This document shows positions 37,584-46,100 of a stretch of 64,000 nt of DNA, piece after piece. The notes under the pieces are model-generated. The model made no database searches. It was not told the origin of the DNA and worked only from the letters and a program-made list of their open reading frames with translations. The position numbers and the translations under genes are program-made. How positions within the stretch are numbered: the stretch's first letter is position 1; every line of letters starts with the position of its first letter. Source of the stretch: Cryobacterium glucosi (GTDB taxonomy: Bacteria; Actinomycetota; Actinomycetes; Actinomycetales; Microbacteriaceae). The stretch is from assembly GCF_004402235.1 (NCBI RefSeq), contig NZ_SOFS01000029.1:1-64000 (forward strand), given 5' to 3'.

Positions 37584-38348
37584 CTACAGGGAACGCAGGA
37601 CGGCGACGATCTTGCCGAGGATCTCGGCGTGGTCACCGAGGATCGGCTCGAAGTTGGTGTTCCTCGGCAGCAGCCAGGTGTGGCCGTCACGCTGCCGGAA
37701 GACCTTCACCGTCGCCTCGCCATCGAGCATCGCGGCGACGATCTCGCCGTTCTCCGCGGTCTTCTGCTGGCGGACGACGACCCAGTCGCCGTCCATGATC
37801 GCGGCGTCGATCATCGATTCGCCGACGACCTTGAGCATGAACAGCTCGCCCTTGCCGACGAGCTGGCGCGGGAGCGGGAAGATCTCGTCGACCTGCTGGT
37901 CGGCCATGATCGGAACACCGGCCGCGATCCGCCCGACGAGCGGCACCATTGCCGCGTCGCCCACCGGGGTACCCTGCTGGAAGTTCTCGGCGGCGCCGGC
38001 CGCGGTGTCCTCCGGCGACTGCGGCAGCTCGATCAGGACCTCGAGCGCCCGGGGCCGGTTCGGGTCCCTGCGCAGGTAGCCGCTCAGCTGGAGCTGGTTG
38101 AGCTGGTGGGTGACGCTCGACAGCGACGACAGGCCCACGGCGTCACCGATCTCCCGCATGCTCGGCGGATAGCCGCGCTGGCCGACAGAGCGCTGGATCA
38201 CGTCCATGATCGCGCGCTGCTTGTCGCTGAGGCTCTTCCTCCGACGTGTTCCGCCTCGTTCGGGGGAACTGCCGGCGAACGGGGTCACGCTGTCCGGGGT
38301 CTCGCTGTCCGGGGTCTCGCTGTCCGGGGTCACGCTGTCCTGGGTCAC
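37584..38348 (-). CDS. lexA: SOS repressor LexA
   Basis: 254-residue repressor-protease. The winged helix-turn-helix spans about 38-105. The self-cleavage site is Ala143-Gly144 (RIAAGVPIM), with catalytic Ser178 (VVGESMID) and Lys215 (EATVKVF), 37 residues apart as in E. coli. The GTG start at 38348 has an AGGAG ribosome site 8 nt upstream. The first 30 residues are unusual: 15-bp tandem repeats encode [10 protein letters not shown]. It diverges from a LysM gene across 292 bp with LexA-box-like palindromes, the arrangement known for lexA/Rv2719c in mycobacteria and lexA/divS in corynebacteria. Confidence 0.95.
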   Translation of the reverse strand: MTQDSVTPDSETPDSETPDSVTPFAGSSPERGGTRRRKSLSDKQRAIMDVIQRSVGQRGYPPSMREIGDAVGLSSLSSVTHQLNQLQLSGYLRRDPNRPRALEVLIELPQSPEDTAAGAAENFQQGTPVGDAAMVPLVGRIAAGVPIMADQQVDEIFPLPRQLVGKGELFMLKVVGESMIDAAIMDGDWVVVRQQKTAENGEIVAAMLDGEATVKVFRQRDGHTWLLPRNTNFEPILGDHAEILGKIVAVLRSL

Positions 38349-38355
38349 GATGTCG
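38281..38355. repeat. 15-bp tandem repeat encoding the LexA N-terminus
   Basis: Four 15-bp units fill 38281-38340 (GGGGTCACGCTGTCC, GGGGTCTCGCTGTCC twice, GGGGTCACGCTGTCC). A degenerate fifth unit, 38341-38355, contains the lexA start codon. The period is a multiple of three, so copy-number change would keep the frame. Confidence 0.85.
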
Positions 38356-38546
38356 CTCCTGTCGGTGGCGGTGGGCGGTGGCGGGCGGTCGCCCCGGTGG
38401 ATGCCGTGAGGCGACCGTATCCGAATGTCAGTGGTCGCTGGTTGAGTTCACACCAGTCAATCGAAACTGTAACCAGCCTGGGGCGAAGTGCAGACATTCA
38501 TTCGAGTGTGTCGTGTACTTCACCCCAATAATAACCAGAGAAAGTC

Positions 38547-38578
38547 TTGATTGTTCGAACAATCGAATATATATTCGG
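38547..38578 (+). promoter_or_regulatory. LexA-box-overlapped promoter of the LysM gene
   Basis: TTGATT (38547-38552), 17 nt and TATATT (38570-38575) make the best SigA-type promoter seen in the window. The palindrome TCGAATATATATTCGG (38563-38578), an SOS-box-like site, covers the -10 box. A second perfect palindrome, ATTGTTCGAACAAT (38550-38563), covers the -35 and adjoins it. LexA binding here would repress the LysM gene and perhaps lexA. Confidence 0.7.
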
Positions 38579-38586
38579 AACATAGC

Positions 38587-38624
38587 TTCGTATCCGGCTC
38601 TCCCGGCCGAGAGCCGGATACGAA
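38587..38624 (+). other. 16-bp hairpin at the 5' end of the LysM mRNA
   Basis: TTCGTATCCGGCTCTC (38587-38602) pairs perfectly with 38609-38624 around a CCGGCC loop. It starts about 5 nt after the predicted transcription start and ends 5 nt before the AGGAGG ribosome site (38630-38635). It should stabilise the 5' end or modulate translation. Confidence 0.7.
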
Positions 38625-38640
38625 TACACAGGAGGCAGAC

Positions 38641-39015
38641 ATGAGCACTACAATCGAGCTGGTCCCGGGGGCGCACACCCGGCTGCGCATCACCCGGCGC
38701 GGTCGTGCCGTGCTGACCGCGATCGCCGGCGTCCCCCTCGTCGTCGGCGCGCTTGCCCTCGCCCTCAACGGCGGCCTCGCCGCCGCAGACGGCAGCACCT
38801 TGAGCGGCAGCGGCATGAGCGCCGACGCGGGTGGAAGTGCGACGACCTTCGACTACGTCACGATCCAGTCGGGCCAGTCGTTGTGGCAGCTTGCCGAGCG
38901 CATCGCCCCTTCTGCCGATCCGCGCGAGGTCATCGCCGAGATCGTCAACCTGAACCAGCTGCCCTCCGAGAGCGTGCAGCCGGGCCAGCGCTTGGCTCTC
39001 CCTGCCGAATACTGA
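38641..39015 (+). CDS. LysM-domain membrane protein, SOS cell-division suppressor-like
   Basis: 124 residues. One transmembrane helix (about 24-46) is followed by a Gly/Ser linker and a C-terminal LysM domain (about 70-122: YVTIQSGQSLWQLAERIAP through LPSESVQPGQRLALP), so the LysM part faces the cell wall. Size, topology and divergent position next to lexA match mycobacterial Rv2719c (ChiZ), corynebacterial DivS and Bacillus YneA, which delay division after DNA damage. AGGAGG lies 5 nt before the ATG. SOS control follows from the LexA-box-like promoter. Hydrolase activity is not evident from the sequence. Confidence 0.85.
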   Translation: MSTTIELVPGAHTRLRITRRGRAVLTAIAGVPLVVGALALALNGGLAAADGSTLSGSGMSADAGGSATTFDYVTIQSGQSLWQLAERIAPSADPREVIAEIVNLNQLPSESVQPGQRLALPAEY

Positions 39016-39084
39016 GCAAGCCGGATACTGAGCAAGCCGGATACTGAACCACCGGAGTACTGAGCAAGCCAAATACTGAACCAC
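39005..39084. repeat. Five 16-bp tandem repeats over the LysM gene stop codon
   Basis: Five units of pattern CCGGATACTGAGCAAG or CCGGATACTGAACCAC fill 39005-39084 with an exact 16-bp period. The first unit contains the TGA stop of the LysM gene. CCGGATAC also occurs in the leader hairpin arm of the same gene. A decayed further unit may follow. Confidence 0.8.
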
Positions 39085-39119
39085 GGGCAATATGACCCGC
39101 CGGTGCTGAGGCCCATCGG

Positions 39120-39125
39120 TAACAT
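39120..39125 (+). promoter_or_regulatory. Candidate -10 box (TAACAT) for hisC
   Basis: TAACAT lies 7 nt before the GTG at 39133, the spacing seen at other genes here; it favours GTG 39133 over ATG 39124, which overlaps the box. Confidence 0.35.
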
Positions 39126-39132
39126 GGGGGGA

Positions 39133-40212
39133 GTGACCAGTCTCAACGACCTGCCCCTCCGCGACAATCTTCGCGGGCTCACTCCCTATGGGGCGCCGCA
39201 GCTGCACGTGCCGGTCGCGCTCAACGTGAATGAGAACACCCACGGCATCCCCGAGGACGTGGCCGTCGACATCGCCGCAGCACTGGCCGCCGCTATCCGG
39301 GGGATCAACCGGTACCCGGACCGGGAATTCACGGAACTGCGCGAGGCGATGGCCCGCTACCTCGGACACGGTCTCACCCGTCAGAACATCTGGGCGGCCA
39401 ACGGCTCCAACGAGGTTCTCCAGCAGGTGCTGCAGGCCTTCGGCGGGCCGGGACGCACCCTCCTCGGTTTCGCCCCCACCTATTCGATGTACCCGTTGCT
39501 CGCCTCGGGAACCGGAACCCGCTGGGTCGCCGGTGACCGCGACGCCGACTTCGAACTCACCCCGGAACGCGCCGTCGACTGGGTCAACCGGGTCAATCCC
39601 GACCTCGTCTTCCTGTGCTCCCCGAACAACCCGACCGGCACCCCGCTCTCTCTCGACGTGATCGCCGCCGTCTACGACGCCTGTGACGGCATCGTGGTCG
39701 TCGACGAGGCCTACGCCGAATTCGCTCCGGTGGGGACGGCATCCGCTCTCACCCTGCTGCCCGGCAGGGAACGCCTGCTGGTCTCCCGCACGATGAGCAA
39801 GGCCTTCGCATTCGCCGGGGCCCGGGTGGGCTACCTCGCCGCCGACCCGGCCGTGACGGATGCGCTGCGGCTCGTGCGCCTGCCGTACCACCTCTCCGCG
39901 CTGACCCAGGCCGCGGCCGTCGCCGCTTTCGCGCACACGCCGGAGATGCTGCGCATGGTCGACGACATCCGCGGCCAGCGCGACCGCCTCGTCACCGAGC
40001 TGCACCGGCTGGGCTACCGCCCCTTGCGGAGCTGGAGCAATTTCGTGCTGTTCGGCGGGGTCTCCGACCCGCGCGGAACCTTCGAGGCGCTGCTCGCCGA
40101 GGGCATCCTCGTGCGCGACGTCGGGATCCCCGGCCACCTGCGGGTCACGGCCGGCACCGAGCGCGAGACGAGCGTATTCCTCGACGCCCTCGAAGCACTG
40201 GGCCACGCGTAA
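39133..40212 (+). CDS. hisC: Histidinol-phosphate aminotransferase
   Basis: 359-residue PLP enzyme (fold type I) acting late in histidine synthesis. The PLP lysine is Lys223 in SRTMSKAFAFAG. The CSPNNPTGT and VVDEAYAEF motifs, and the family N-terminus LPLRDNLRGLTPYGAPQL with LNVNENTHG, are typical of actinobacterial HisC. The start is GTG at 39133 (residues SLNDLPLRDN follow). It opens a his cluster: hisB begins 25 bp after it. Confidence 0.93.
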   Translation: MTSLNDLPLRDNLRGLTPYGAPQLHVPVALNVNENTHGIPEDVAVDIAAALAAAIRGINRYPDREFTELREAMARYLGHGLTRQNIWAANGSNEVLQQVLQAFGGPGRTLLGFAPTYSMYPLLASGTGTRWVAGDRDADFELTPERAVDWVNRVNPDLVFLCSPNNPTGTPLSLDVIAAVYDACDGIVVVDEAYAEFAPVGTASALTLLPGRERLLVSRTMSKAFAFAGARVGYLAADPAVTDALRLVRLPYHLSALTQAAAVAAFAHTPEMLRMVDDIRGQRDRLVTELHRLGYRPLRSWSNFVLFGGVSDPRGTFEALLAEGILVRDVGIPGHLRVTAGTERETSVFLDALEALGHA

Positions 40213-40225
40213 CCGCCCGGGCCAA

Positions 40226-40231
40226 TAAACT
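40226..40231 (+). promoter_or_regulatory. Candidate -10 box (TAAACT) for hisB
   Basis: TAAACT ends 6 nt before the hisB ATG at 40238, with no Shine-Dalgarno sequence between. An internal leaderless promoter is possible. Confidence 0.45.
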
Positions 40232-40237
40232 AGCCGC

Positions 40238-40876
40238 ATGAGCTCACAGTCACCGGCCGCACAGTCATCGACCGCACAGGCCCGCATCGCGCACCTGCAG
40301 CGGGAGACGAGCGAGTCGAGCATCGACCTGACGATCAACCTCGACGGCACCGGCGTCTCCGACATCCACACCTCGGTGCCGTTCTACGACCACATGCTCA
40401 CCGCGTTCGCCAAGCACTCGCTGACCGACCTCACCGTGCGCGCGTCGGGGGACATCGAGATCGACGTGCACCACACCGTCGAAGACGTCGCCATCGTGCT
40501 CGGACTCGCCATCCGGCAGGCGCTCGGAGACAAGTCAGGCATCTCCCGCTACGGCGACGCGCTCGTGCCCCTCGACGACGCCCTCGCCCAGGCTGTCGTC
40601 GACATCTCCGGCCGCCCGTACCTCGTGCACACCGGGGAGCCTGCCGGCTTCGAGTTCCACCTCATCGGCGGACACTTCACCGGCTCGATGGTGCGCCACG
40701 TCTTCGAGGCGATCGCATTCAACGCAGCCCTCACCGTGCACGTCACCGTGCTCGGCGGCCGTGACCCGCACCACATCGCCGAGGCCGAATTCAAGGCCTT
40801 CGCCCGCGCCTTCCGTCAGGCCAAGGCCTACGACCCGCTCGTCTCCGGCATCCCCTCGACCAAGGGCGCCCTGTGA
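40238..40876 (+). CDS. hisB: Imidazoleglycerol-phosphate dehydratase
   Basis: 212-residue manganese enzyme of histidine synthesis. Its duplicated metal-binding histidine motifs are seen as [15 protein letters not shown] with [11 protein letters not shown], and later [16 protein letters not shown] with [17 protein letters not shown]. It is the monofunctional form, without the phosphatase domain of E. coli HisB. Its stop overlaps the hisH start (GTGA), so translation is coupled. Confidence 0.95.
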   Translation: MSSQSPAAQSSTAQARIAHLQRETSESSIDLTINLDGTGVSDIHTSVPFYDHMLTAFAKHSLTDLTVRASGDIEIDVHHTVEDVAIVLGLAIRQALGDKSGISRYGDALVPLDDALAQAVVDISGRPYLVHTGEPAGFEFHLIGGHFTGSMVRHVFEAIAFNAALTVHVTVLGGRDPHHIAEAEFKAFARAFRQAKAYDPLVSGIPSTKGAL

Positions 40877-41505
40877 CGAGCGTCGTCGTCTTCGACTACG
40901 GCACCGGCAACGTGCACTCGGCCGTCAAGGCCCTCGAACTCGCCGGCGCCGACGTGACCCTGACGAGCGACCGCCGCACCGCCCTCGAGGCTTCCGGCCT
41001 CGTCGTGCCCGGCGTCGGAGCGTTCAGCGCCGTGATGAGCGCCCTCACCGCCGTGCGCGGCGACGAGATCGTCGACCGCCGCATCGCCGGGGGACGGCCG
41101 GTGCTCGGCATCTGCGTCGGCATGCAGGTCCTGTTCGAGCACGGCGTCGAACGCGGCTCGGACACCGAGGGACTCGGCGAATGGCCCGGCACCGTCGCCC
41201 AGCTGCCCGCCAGGATCCTGCCGCACATGGGCTGGAACACCGTCACCCCCGACCCGGACTCGCGCCTCTTCGCCGACATCGAGGACGAGCGGTTCTACTT
41301 CGTGCACTCCTTCGCCGCCCAGGAGTGGACGCTCGAGGTCACGCCGCCGTTCCCGCGGCCCCGGCTCACCTGGGCGGAACACGGCGGACCGTTCCTCGCC
41401 GCTGTCGAGAACGGACCGCTCTCCGCGACCCAGTTCCACCCGGAGAAATCGGGCGAGGCCGGCATCCGCCTGCTGAAGAACTGGATCGGTACCCTGCGGG
41501 ACTGA
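40873..41505 (+). CDS. hisH: Imidazole glycerol phosphate synthase, glutaminase subunit
   Basis: 210-residue class I glutamine amidotransferase that supplies ammonia to HisF. The catalytic triad is Cys81 ([10 protein letters not shown]), His189 and Glu191 ([11 protein letters not shown]). The oxyanion-strand region PGVGAF is present. The GTG start overlaps the hisB stop. hisF is not in the window. Confidence 0.95.
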   Translation: MTSVVVFDYGTGNVHSAVKALELAGADVTLTSDRRTALEASGLVVPGVGAFSAVMSALTAVRGDEIVDRRIAGGRPVLGICVGMQVLFEHGVERGSDTEGLGEWPGTVAQLPARILPHMGWNTVTPDPDSRLFADIEDERFYFVHSFAAQEWTLEVTPPFPRPRLTWAEHGGPFLAAVENGPLSATQFHPEKSGEAGIRLLKNWIGTLRD

Positions 41506-41566
41506 CCGTCCCCTCTCGCTTTTGTTCGGCGGCCCGGCCGCACCCATCCCTGATCTGAGGACTACC

Positions 41567-42307
41567 GTGACTGAAACCACCCCCCGCCTCGTCCTGCTCC
41601 CGGCTGTCGACGTCGCAGACGGCAAGGCCGTGCGCCTCACCCAGGGCGAGGCCGGGACCGAGACCAACTACGGCGACCCCGTCGACGCCGCCCTCGACTG
41701 GGCGAGGCAGGGCGCCGAGTGGATCCACCTCGTCGATCTCGACGCGGCCTTCGGGCGCGGCACGAACACCGACGTGATCAGCCGGGTCATCCGCGAGGTC
41801 TCCGGAGTCAAGATCGAACTGTCCGGCGGGATCCGCGACGACGCCTCCCTGCAGGCGGCGCTCGGCGCGGGTGTCAGCCGGATCAACCTCGGCACGGCGG
41901 CCCTGGAGAACCCGGACTGGGCTGCCCGCGTGATCGCCGAACACGGTGACCAGGTCGCCGTCGGCCTGGACGTGCGCGGCACGACCCTTGCCGCCCGCGG
42001 TTGGACGAAGGAGGGCGGCGACCTCTGGGAGGTGCTCGCCCGCCTCGAGGAAGCGGGCTGCTCCCGTTACGTCGTGACCGACGTCACCAAGGACGGTACT
42101 CTGCAGGGTCCGAACCTCGACCTGCTCCGGCAGGTGCTCGCGCACACCGACCGTCCCGTCGTCGCCTCCGGCGGCATCTCGAGCCTGGCCGACCTCGTCG
42201 CCCTGCGCGAGCTGGTCCCGCTCGGACTCGAGGGCGCGATCGTGGGCAAGGCGCTCTACGCCGGCGCCTTCACCCTCGGTGAGGCCCTGGATGTCGCCGG
42301 CCGTTAA
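41567..42307 (+). CDS. priA: HisA / PriA-type phosphoribosyl isomerase
   Basis: 246-residue beta/alpha barrel isomerase (ProFAR isomerase). Catalytic Asp15 lies in [15 protein letters not shown] and the second Asp in [14 protein letters not shown]. In many Actinobacteria this enzyme also serves as TrpF (PriA); whether trpF is missing here cannot be seen from the window. The GTG start follows CTGAGG and removes 15 non-conserved residues. The stop overlaps the following gene by 17 bp. Confidence 0.92.
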   Translation: MTETTPRLVLLPAVDVADGKAVRLTQGEAGTETNYGDPVDAALDWARQGAEWIHLVDLDAAFGRGTNTDVISRVIREVSGVKIELSGGIRDDASLQAALGAGVSRINLGTAALENPDWAARVIAEHGDQVAVGLDVRGTTLAARGWTKEGGDLWEVLARLEEAGCSRYVVTDVTKDGTLQGPNLDLLRQVLAHTDRPVVASGGISSLADLVALRELVPLGLEGAIVGKALYAGAFTLGEALDVAGR

Positions 42308-43121
42308 TCTCGGATCGACCGGCCTCCCCGGGGGCCCAGAAGGCCAGGGAGGCCCCGGTCGCGCCGGCGTCCCTGCCGACTCCGCCGGGCAGCCCTGGGC
42401 CGGCCGTGCCTTCGAAGCCAACGACCACGCCGACGACGACGGATCGGCCCCGCTCGACCTCCTCGCCGCCCTCGCCCGCTACCGCGACCGGGAGTCCGGG
42501 GAGGAGGCCGTCGTCGACGCGATCCGCTCGTCCCGGCTGCTGATCCCGCTCGTGACGGCGCTCGGCGACTCCGGGCACACCGACGCCGGTCTCCTCGTCG
42601 ACAAGACCCAGGAACTCTCGGTCATCACGGTCGCCGGACCGGACGGTCGGAACGTGCTCCCGGTGTTCACCTCGGCCGAAGCCATGGCCGCGTGGAACAG
42701 TGCGGCGCGGCCGGTGCCGGCCGACGGCATCCGGATCGCCCTCGCCGCGGCACAGGAGAACACCGACCTCGTCGTGCTCGACCCGACCGCGCCGACCGAA
42801 TATGTCGTGCGGAGGCCGGCCCTGTGGGCGATCGCGCAAGGCCAGCCCTGGACGCCGAGCTACGCGAGCCGCGCCGTCGCCGACGCCTTCGCGGCGTCGA
42901 TCACGAGCGAGCTGAGCGTGCTCGGCGTCGCGCTCTCCGCCGGCGACCCGCTCGGCCGGCTCGCCGGGCCAGAGCTCGTGGTGCGCCTCGAGCTCGTCGA
43001 CGGCCTGACCCGCGCCGAACTCGACGCGACGCTCGCCCGGCTCGCCGCGCGGTGGTCGGCGAGCGACACGATCGCCACCCAGGTCGATTCCCTGCGCGTG
43101 CAGCTCGCCGCGTCACGCTGA
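42291..43121 (+). CDS. SseB family protein
   Basis: 276 residues. After a glycine/alanine-rich leader, an SseB N-terminal domain spans about 50-160 ([27 protein letters not shown], and VLDPTAP). The C-terminal part ends in a helical segment ([17 protein letters not shown]). The gene is usually found after hisA in Microbacteriaceae. SseB was named for serine-sensitivity enhancement in E. coli; the molecular role is unknown. The ATG at 42291 lies inside the end of priA; GTG at 42279 is an alternative. Confidence 0.8.
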   Translation: MSPAVNLGSTGLPGGPEGQGGPGRAGVPADSAGQPWAGRAFEANDHADDDGSAPLDLLAALARYRDRESGEEAVVDAIRSSRLLIPLVTALGDSGHTDAGLLVDKTQELSVITVAGPDGRNVLPVFTSAEAMAAWNSAARPVPADGIRIALAAAQENTDLVVLDPTAPTEYVVRRPALWAIAQGQPWTPSYASRAVADAFAASITSELSVLGVALSAGDPLGRLAGPELVVRLELVDGLTRAELDATLARLAARWSASDTIATQVDSLRVQLAASR

Positions 43122-43172
43122 CCGGGCCGGTCGCTGGGGCCGATTGTCAGGGGTGGGCGGGAAGATGGAGAG

Positions 43173-46100
43173 ATGACCGAGGTCCTGCAGAGATTCTCGC
43201 CCGCCACCCGGGCCTGGTTCGGCCAGGCCTTCGCCGCGCCGACCGAGGCCCAGCTCGGCGCCTGGGACGCCATCTCCCGTGGCTCGCACGCGCTCGTCGT
43301 GGCCCCGACCGGCTCGGGCAAGACCCTCGCGGCCTTCCTGTGGGCCATCGACCGGCTGGCGACGCCGGCCCCTGAGTCTTCCGCGGCCACGGATGCCGCA
43401 GGGACGGTCGCCGCCCCGCTGCCGCGCACCCGGGTGCTCTACATCTCCCCGCTCAAAGCGCTCGGCGTCGACGTGGAACGGAACCTCCGCGCTCCGCTCG
43501 TCGGCATCACCCAGGCGGCGGCCCGGCTCGGCTTCCGTCCGGTCACGGTGACCGTCGGCGTGCGCTCGGGGGATACCCCGGCCGCCGACCGGCGCAGCCT
43601 CGTCAAGACGCCCCCCGACATCCTGATCACGACCCCCGAGTCGCTCTTCCTGATGCTCACCTCCGCCGCCCGTGACTCCCTGCGGGGTGTCGACACCGTC
43701 ATCATCGACGAGGTGCACGCCGTCGCGTCGAGCAAGCGCGGCGCCCACCTCGCCGTCTCTCTCGAACGCCTCGACGAGCTGCTCGCGCGGCCGGCGCAGC
43801 GGATCGGTCTCTCTGCGACCGTCCGCCCGGCCGCGGAGGTCGCCCGGTTCCTCGGCGGCGCCGCCCCCGTGCAGATCGTCAATCCTGCCGCGGGCAAGCG
43901 CTTCGACCTCCGCGTCGTCGTCCCCGTCGACGACATGACGCAGCTGGGCCCCGTTCCCGAACGGGAGGGGTCGACAGCGGCCGCCGCGCCGCAGGCCGGT
44001 TCGATCTGGCCGCACGTCGAAGAAGCCATTGTCGACGAGGTGCTCGCGCATTCCTCGTCCATCGTCTTCGCGAACTCGCGCCGCCTTGCCGAGCGACTGA
44101 CCGCGCGCTTCAACGAGATCTACGCCGGGCGCCTGGCGGATGCCGCGGAGCAGGCCGCGGGCGAGCTCGCGCCGGTCGGGGCAGGGGTCGCACCGGCATC
44201 CGCTGCCGAGGGCGCTGCAGCGGGCGCAGCCGGTGCGGGCTCAGACGGTGCGGGCTCAGTCGGTGAAGGCTCAGCACGCGGTTCAGCGGGCCCTGCGCGG
44301 CCGCCGGCAGACCTGATGGGAGCGAGCGGCCAGAGCGCAGGGGCCGAGCCCCTGCTCGCCCGCGCGCACCACGGCTCGGTGAGCAAGGAACAGCGTTCGA
44401 TGATCGAGGAGGACCTCAAGGCCGGGCGGCTGCGCTGCGTCGTCGCGACGTCGAGCCTCGAACTCGGCATCGACATGGGTGCCGTCGACCTCGTCGTGCA
44501 GGTCGAGTCTCCGCCCTCTGTCGCGAGCGGGCTGCAGCGGGTCGGCCGCGCCGGGCACCAGGTCGGCGAGATCTCCCGCGGCGTCATCTACCCCAAGCAC
44601 CGTGCCGACCTCATCCACGCCGCCGTCGCCGCCGAGCGGATGGTCGCCGGACTGATCGAGTCGATCGCGGTGCCATCGAACCCGCTCGACATTCTCGCCC
44701 AGCAGACCGTCGCGGCGGTGGCGCTCGAGCCGATCCAGGCCGAGGACTGGTTCGACATCGTGCGCCGCAGCGCCCCATTCCAGGGCCTGCCCCGCTCGGC
44801 ATACGAGGCAACGCTCGACCTCCTGGCCGGGCGGTACCCCTCCGACCAGTTCGCCGAGCTCCGCCCCCGGATCGTCTGGGACCGCGACACCGGCCTGCTC
44901 ACCGGGCGTCCCGGCGCGCAGCGCCTCGCCGTCACAAGCGGCGGCACCATTCCCGACCGCGGGCTTTTCGGCGTCTTCATGGTCGGCGGCGAGCAGACCA
45001 CAGGGCGTCGTGTCGGCGAACTCGACGAGGAGATGGTCTACGAATCCCGGGTCGGCGACGTCTTCGCACTCGGCACGACGAGCTGGCGGATCCAGGAGAT
45101 CACCCACGACCGGGTGCTCGTGCTCCCGGCGTTCGGCGAGCCGGGGCGGCTGCCGTTCTGGAAGGGTGACGGCCTGGGCCGGCCGGCGGAACTCGGCGAG
45201 GCCGTCGGCGCCTTCGTCCGGGAGGTCTCCGCGTTGCCGGAGGCCGCCGCCCGGGTCCGCTGCGCGGCCGGGGGGCTCGATGAGCGCGCCGCGAACAACC
45301 TCCTGGTCTTCCTCGCCGACCAGCGCGCGGCCACCGGCCAGCTGCCGACCGACCGCACCCTCGTCGTCGAACGGTTCCGCGACGAACTCGGCGACTGGCG
45401 GGTGATCCTGCATTCCGCATACGGCATGCAGGTGCACGCGCCGTGGGCGCTCGCGGTCGCCGCCCGGGTGCGGGAACGCTACGGGCTCGACGGCGGGTGC
45501 GTCGCAAGCGACGACGGAATCGTCGCGCGCATCCCCGACACCGACGCCGAACCGCCCGGCGCCGAACTCTTCGTCTTCGAGGCGGAGGAGATCGAGCAGC
45601 TCGTGACCGATGAGGTCGGCGGCTCCGCCCTCTTCGCCGCCCGGTTCCGTGAGTGCGCCGCCCGCGCCCTGCTGCTCCCGAAGTACAACCCCGGCACCCG
45701 GTCGCCGCTCTGGCAGCAGCGGCAGAAGGCCGCCCAGCTGCTCGAGGTCGCCCGCACGTTCCCCACTTTCCCGATCATCCTCGAGACCGTGCGGGAATGC
45801 CTGCAGGACGTGTACGACCTGCCGGCCCTGCTCGACCTCACCCGCAAGATCAACAGCCGCACGATCCGCCTCGTCGAGACCCGCACGGAGACCCCGAGCC
45901 CCTTCGCGAGCACCCTGCTCTTCGGTTACGTCGCCGCGTTCATGTATGAGGGCGACTCACCGCTCGCCGAGCGCCGGGCCACGGCGCTGTCCCTCGACTC
46001 GAGCCTCCTCGCGGAGCTGCTCGGCAGGGTCGAACTGCGAGAGCTCCTCGACCCCGCCGTGATCGAGCAGACGGATGCCGAACTCCAGCGCCTGCCCGCC

